From NCBI RefSeq assembly GCF_030269515.1, contig NZ_BSTM01000016.1, positions 91,457 through 155,456 on the forward strand: 64,000 bases of DNA, read 5' to 3'. The DNA is from Actinomadura sp. NBRC 104412. Lineage in GTDB: Bacteria; Actinomycetota; Actinomycetes; Streptosporangiales; Streptosporangiaceae. Below, in pieces: positions 61,811-64,000 of the stretch. Under the pieces are notes generated by a model, which did no database searches, was not told where the DNA came from, and worked only from the letters and a program-made list of their open reading frames with translations. Each line of letters starts with the position of its first letter. The first letter of the stretch is position 1. The position numbers were made by a program, and so were the translations under genes.

Positions 61811-63778
61811 TCAAGGCTTCGTTCCGGGCGCCTGTTCGCCGGACTCCCCGTCGCCACCATGGGCCGCAGAGTCGGCGGCGCCGTCCTCGGGCACGTCCCG
61901 ATCGGCCTCCTGCGGCTCCAGGAAGACCGCTGGAGCCTCGGGCACCTCCGGGGAGGGTTGATGGCCCTCGGCCTCGCCCGGACCCGCTGGCGGCGCTTCT
62001 GGGGCCTCGGCCGGCGGTGCCGCCTTGAACTCGATCGCGGTCGGGCCGGGAGCGTCGCGCTCCGCCCCGGTTTCGCCGGGTTCCTGCCGCACCGGATCAC
62101 CGGCGTCCGCCTCAGCCTCGGCCGGGGTGCCGGGCGCGTCGGGAACGTCACCGGCGGCGGGACCCTCCTGAGACGGCACCGCGTCCTCCGGCTCCGCCTC
62201 GGCCCCTTCAGCGGACGCGGGCGCCTCGTCCTCGTCCTCTTCGGTGTCGAGGATGTGCAGCCCCTCAAGTTCCGCGTACCGTTCAGCGGCGTCGGTGTCG
62301 CCTTCACGGTCGGCCGCCGCGGCCCGAGCGAACCATTCGGCGGCCTCGTCCCGGCGATCGGCGTCCGCCAACGCGTCGGCGTAGGCGTAGAAGAGCCGCG
62401 CCGACCACGGCCGCAACCGGCGGTCCCTGAGCTCGGGCACCTGCAACGTGACCACGGCCGCGTCGTACTGACCCAGATCCCGCCGCGCGCCCGACTCCAC
62501 GATGCGCAGCTCCACGCGCCCCGCCTGGTCGAGCTTCTTCGCCTCCGGCGCCTTGGCGAGGTCCAAGGCGCGTTCGGGACGGCCCAAGCCGCGCTCACAG
62601 TCCGCCATGACGGGAAGGTAGGAGTCCTCCGCGGTGCTCAGGCGACGAGCCGCCCGCAACTCGGCGAGAGCGTCCGCCCACTCCCCCGCGTGATACGCCG
62701 CGAGGCCGGTGGCCTCACGCACGAGCCCGACCCGCGAAGCGACACGGCGAGCCGCTTTGGCGTGCCGGTACGCGGTCTCGGGGTCCTCCTCCGCAAGCCG
62801 ACCCGCCATCACCAGGTGACGCGCGACGCGCGACGCCAGGTCCCGGGGCAGCGTGCGCAGCTCCGCCCGCGCCTCCGCGTCCAGCTCTTCACCGGTCACA
62901 TCATCGGGCAGCAGCGGCTCGTCGTGCTTCGGCGCGGGCCGTTCCTGCGTCTGGAAGCCCTCACGGCGCCGCGAGGACGAGGGGCCATGGGCACGCTTGC
63001 CGCCACCCCCTTGCTGCTGCCGGGGGCCGCGCGCGCCGTAACGCTTGTCACGGCCACCCTCGAAGCGGCGTCCGCCTCCAGGACGGTCGTCACGGCGCGG
63101 TCGATCACCCCGTGGCGGCCGGTCATCGCGACTCTGCCGTTCCGCACGCTCGTAGCGGTCCGTAGCGCGCCGCCGGTCGTCCCGACGAGCGGAGAAATCG
63201 CGCTGGGGACGGCCGTCGCGCCCCTTCGGGCCGCCCTCGGAAGCGCGCTCATCGCGGCGTCCTGGGCGGTCGTCCCTGCGAAACCTGTCATCTCGCGAAG
63301 GGCGGGCCGCACCGTCCCTACGGGGCCCGCCACCGCGGCCCTTGAAGCCGCCACCGGTCGGGCCTCCTTGGGGCCGCCGCTGGAATCCCCCAGCTCCCTG
63401 GGGACCGCCTGCGGGACGCCGTCCACGCGGGCTTCCAGAGGGAGCTCCATCCCGTCCACGGGAGCCGGGCTGCGCCCCACCCGAGCCCTGGCGCTCATCC
63501 GGATGCCTGAAGGGCCGGTCGGGTCGGCGGTCATCCCGCCAACCGCGCTGACGGTCCTTCCAACCACCGCCCGAACCAGGACGACCCGCGCCGGACGAGC
63601 GGCCCCGGTCGCCACCAGAACCACGGTCCTGCCGGCCGCCGCCCTTGCGGTACCCCGGACCGCCATTTCGGGCGTCGTTCCCGCGGCGAGGTGGCTTACC
63701 CCGTCCCCCGTCGTTGCCGCGCCGCTCACGGTTCCCGTCGCTGCGGCCGTCCTCTTCCGCGCTCATCACGTCCGTCAC
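61811..63778 (-). CDS. Large protein with Arg/Gly/Asp-rich disordered tail, TPR core and acidic C-terminus
   Basis: Up to 655 residues. Residues 1-280 are strongly biased to R, G and D with many R-D-D-R and R-G-G-like units, about 300-520 is a helical TPR-like region (L-A-E-L-R-A-A-R-R-L and D-A-L-A-D-A-D-R-R-D-E-A), and 525-655 is rich in E, A, P and D. Arginine/glycine-rich tails commonly bind RNA; the acidic end could compete. Start: GTG 63778, GTG 63769 or ATG 63766, none decided by an SD. First gene after the rRNA operon, same direction. Confidence 0.8.
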   Translation of the reverse strand: MTDVMSAEEDGRSDGNRERRGNDGGRGKPPRRGNDARNGGPGYRKGGGRQDRGSGGDRGRSSGAGRPGSGGGWKDRQRGWRDDRRPDRPFRHPDERQGSGGAQPGSRGRDGAPSGSPRGRRPAGGPQGAGGFQRRPQGGPTGGGFKGRGGGPRRDGAARPSRDDRFRRDDRPGRRDERASEGGPKGRDGRPQRDFSARRDDRRRATDRYERAERQSRDDRPPRGDRPRRDDRPGGGRRFEGGRDKRYGARGPRQQQGGGGKRAHGPSSSRRREGFQTQERPAPKHDEPLLPDDVTGEELDAEARAELRTLPRDLASRVARHLVMAGRLAEEDPETAYRHAKAARRVASRVGLVREATGLAAYHAGEWADALAELRAARRLSTAEDSYLPVMADCERGLGRPERALDLAKAPEAKKLDQAGRVELRIVESGARRDLGQYDAAVVTLQVPELRDRRLRPWSARLFYAYADALADADRRDEAAEWFARAAAADREGDTDAAERYAELEGLHILDTEEDEDEAPASAEGAEAEPEDAVPSQEGPAAGDVPDAPGTPAEAEADAGDPVRQEPGETGAERDAPGPTAIEFKAAPPAEAPEAPPAGPGEAEGHQPSPEVPEAPAVFLEPQEADRDVPEDGAADSAAHGGDGESGEQAPGTKP

Positions 63779-63830
63779 TGTTCTCGGTGGTTGGAGACCT
63801 GCGCCTTATTCTGGCAGGTCCAAGACACGC

Positions 63831-63865
63831 GTCGAGGGCCGCCCCGAAAAGGGGCGACCCTCGAC
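63831..63865 (-). terminator. rrn operon terminator hairpin
   Basis: Arms 63831-63845 and 63851-63865 pair over 15 positions with one G-U on the minus RNA, loop TTTTC. It is 9 nt past the 5S 3' end. No U-tail. Confidence 0.8.
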
Positions 63866-63874
63866 CAATATATG

Positions 63875-63991
63875 TCCGGCGGCGTCCTACTCTCCCACAC
63901 AGTCTCCCATGCAGTACCATCGGCGCTGGAGAGCTTAACTACCGGGTTCGGAATGGGACCGGGTGTTTCCCCTCCGCCAAAACCACCGAAC
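63875..63991 (-). rRNA. rrf: 5S ribosomal RNA
   Basis: Reading leftward from GTTCGGTGG, with CATTCCGAACCCGG, GCGCCGATGGTACTGC and TGGGAGAGTAGGACGCCGCC, all universal 5S blocks. The first and last nine bases pair as the acceptor stem. About 117 nt. The rest of the rrn operon, including 23S, lies beyond the right edge. Confidence 0.97.
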
Positions 63992-64000
63992 GACCCACAC

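Overview
The window is very GC-rich (about 70 % or more by eye), with G/C at nearly every third codon position, frequent GTG/TTG starts and many 1-4 nt start/stop overlaps. Marker genes are actinobacterial: rbpA, whiA beside yvcK-rapZ-uvrC, steA/steB after recN, and an R-variant RapZ P-loop. This is a filamentous actinomycete chromosome. An Actinomadura/Streptosporangiales-like host is my guess from gene content and cannot be confirmed here. I saw no insertion sequence, prophage, CRISPR array or tRNA.

Layout. 1-4,973: the end of an ABC-2 exporter operon, a HEAT-repeat protein, an APH-fold kinase with odd insertions, a MerR/TipA-like regulator with a textbook 19-bp-spacer promoter, a broken small gene and a cupin. 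5,042-12,605: one-carbon metabolism (fchA-fhs overlapping, then glyA behind a ZTP/pfl riboswitch), with a DUF1992 protein, an FAD amine oxidase, a CMD-like protein and a methyltransferase between. 12,728-14,876: an acyltransferase, rbpA and secG. 15,118-25,222: the leftward block uvrC-rapZ-yvcK-whiA-(asparagine-synthase-like)-gap-pgk-tpiA, joining DNA repair, morphogenesis control and lower glycolysis. 25,264-28,754: a mechanosensitive channel and a Rieske lipoprotein, then a deletion scar of four gene remnants (soxG, soxA, a betaine-type permease, and a short tail on the other strand).

28,819-41,449: uvrA with an upstream LexA-like box, two metallo-beta-lactamase-fold proteins, a class III nucleotide cyclase, a divergent HxlR/MFS pair with twin operators, and a MoxR-VWA pair preceded by a repeat-built leader ORF. 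41,476-56,429: a two-domain acyl-CoA dehydrogenase, then a long leftward block tlyA-nadK-recN-steA-steB-MraY-like transferase-MurJ-like flippase-GT4 glycosyltransferase. The last genes look like a compact lipid-linked glycan and septum module. 56,619-64,000: HAD phosphatase, TPR protein, DUF1015, another MBL hydrolase, a Tat-exported PhoX-like protein, a large protein with an RGG/RDD-rich tail, and the 5S rRNA at the end of an rrn operon that continues beyond the right edge.

The signals most worth following are the self-contained glycan module beside steAB, the MoxR leader peptide whose 18-bp repeats reiterate the ribosome-binding site, the sox/betaine scar, the antisense terminator hairpin inside the APH-fold gene, and the MerR promoter. 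All functions are assigned by reading the sequence; no database search was run.
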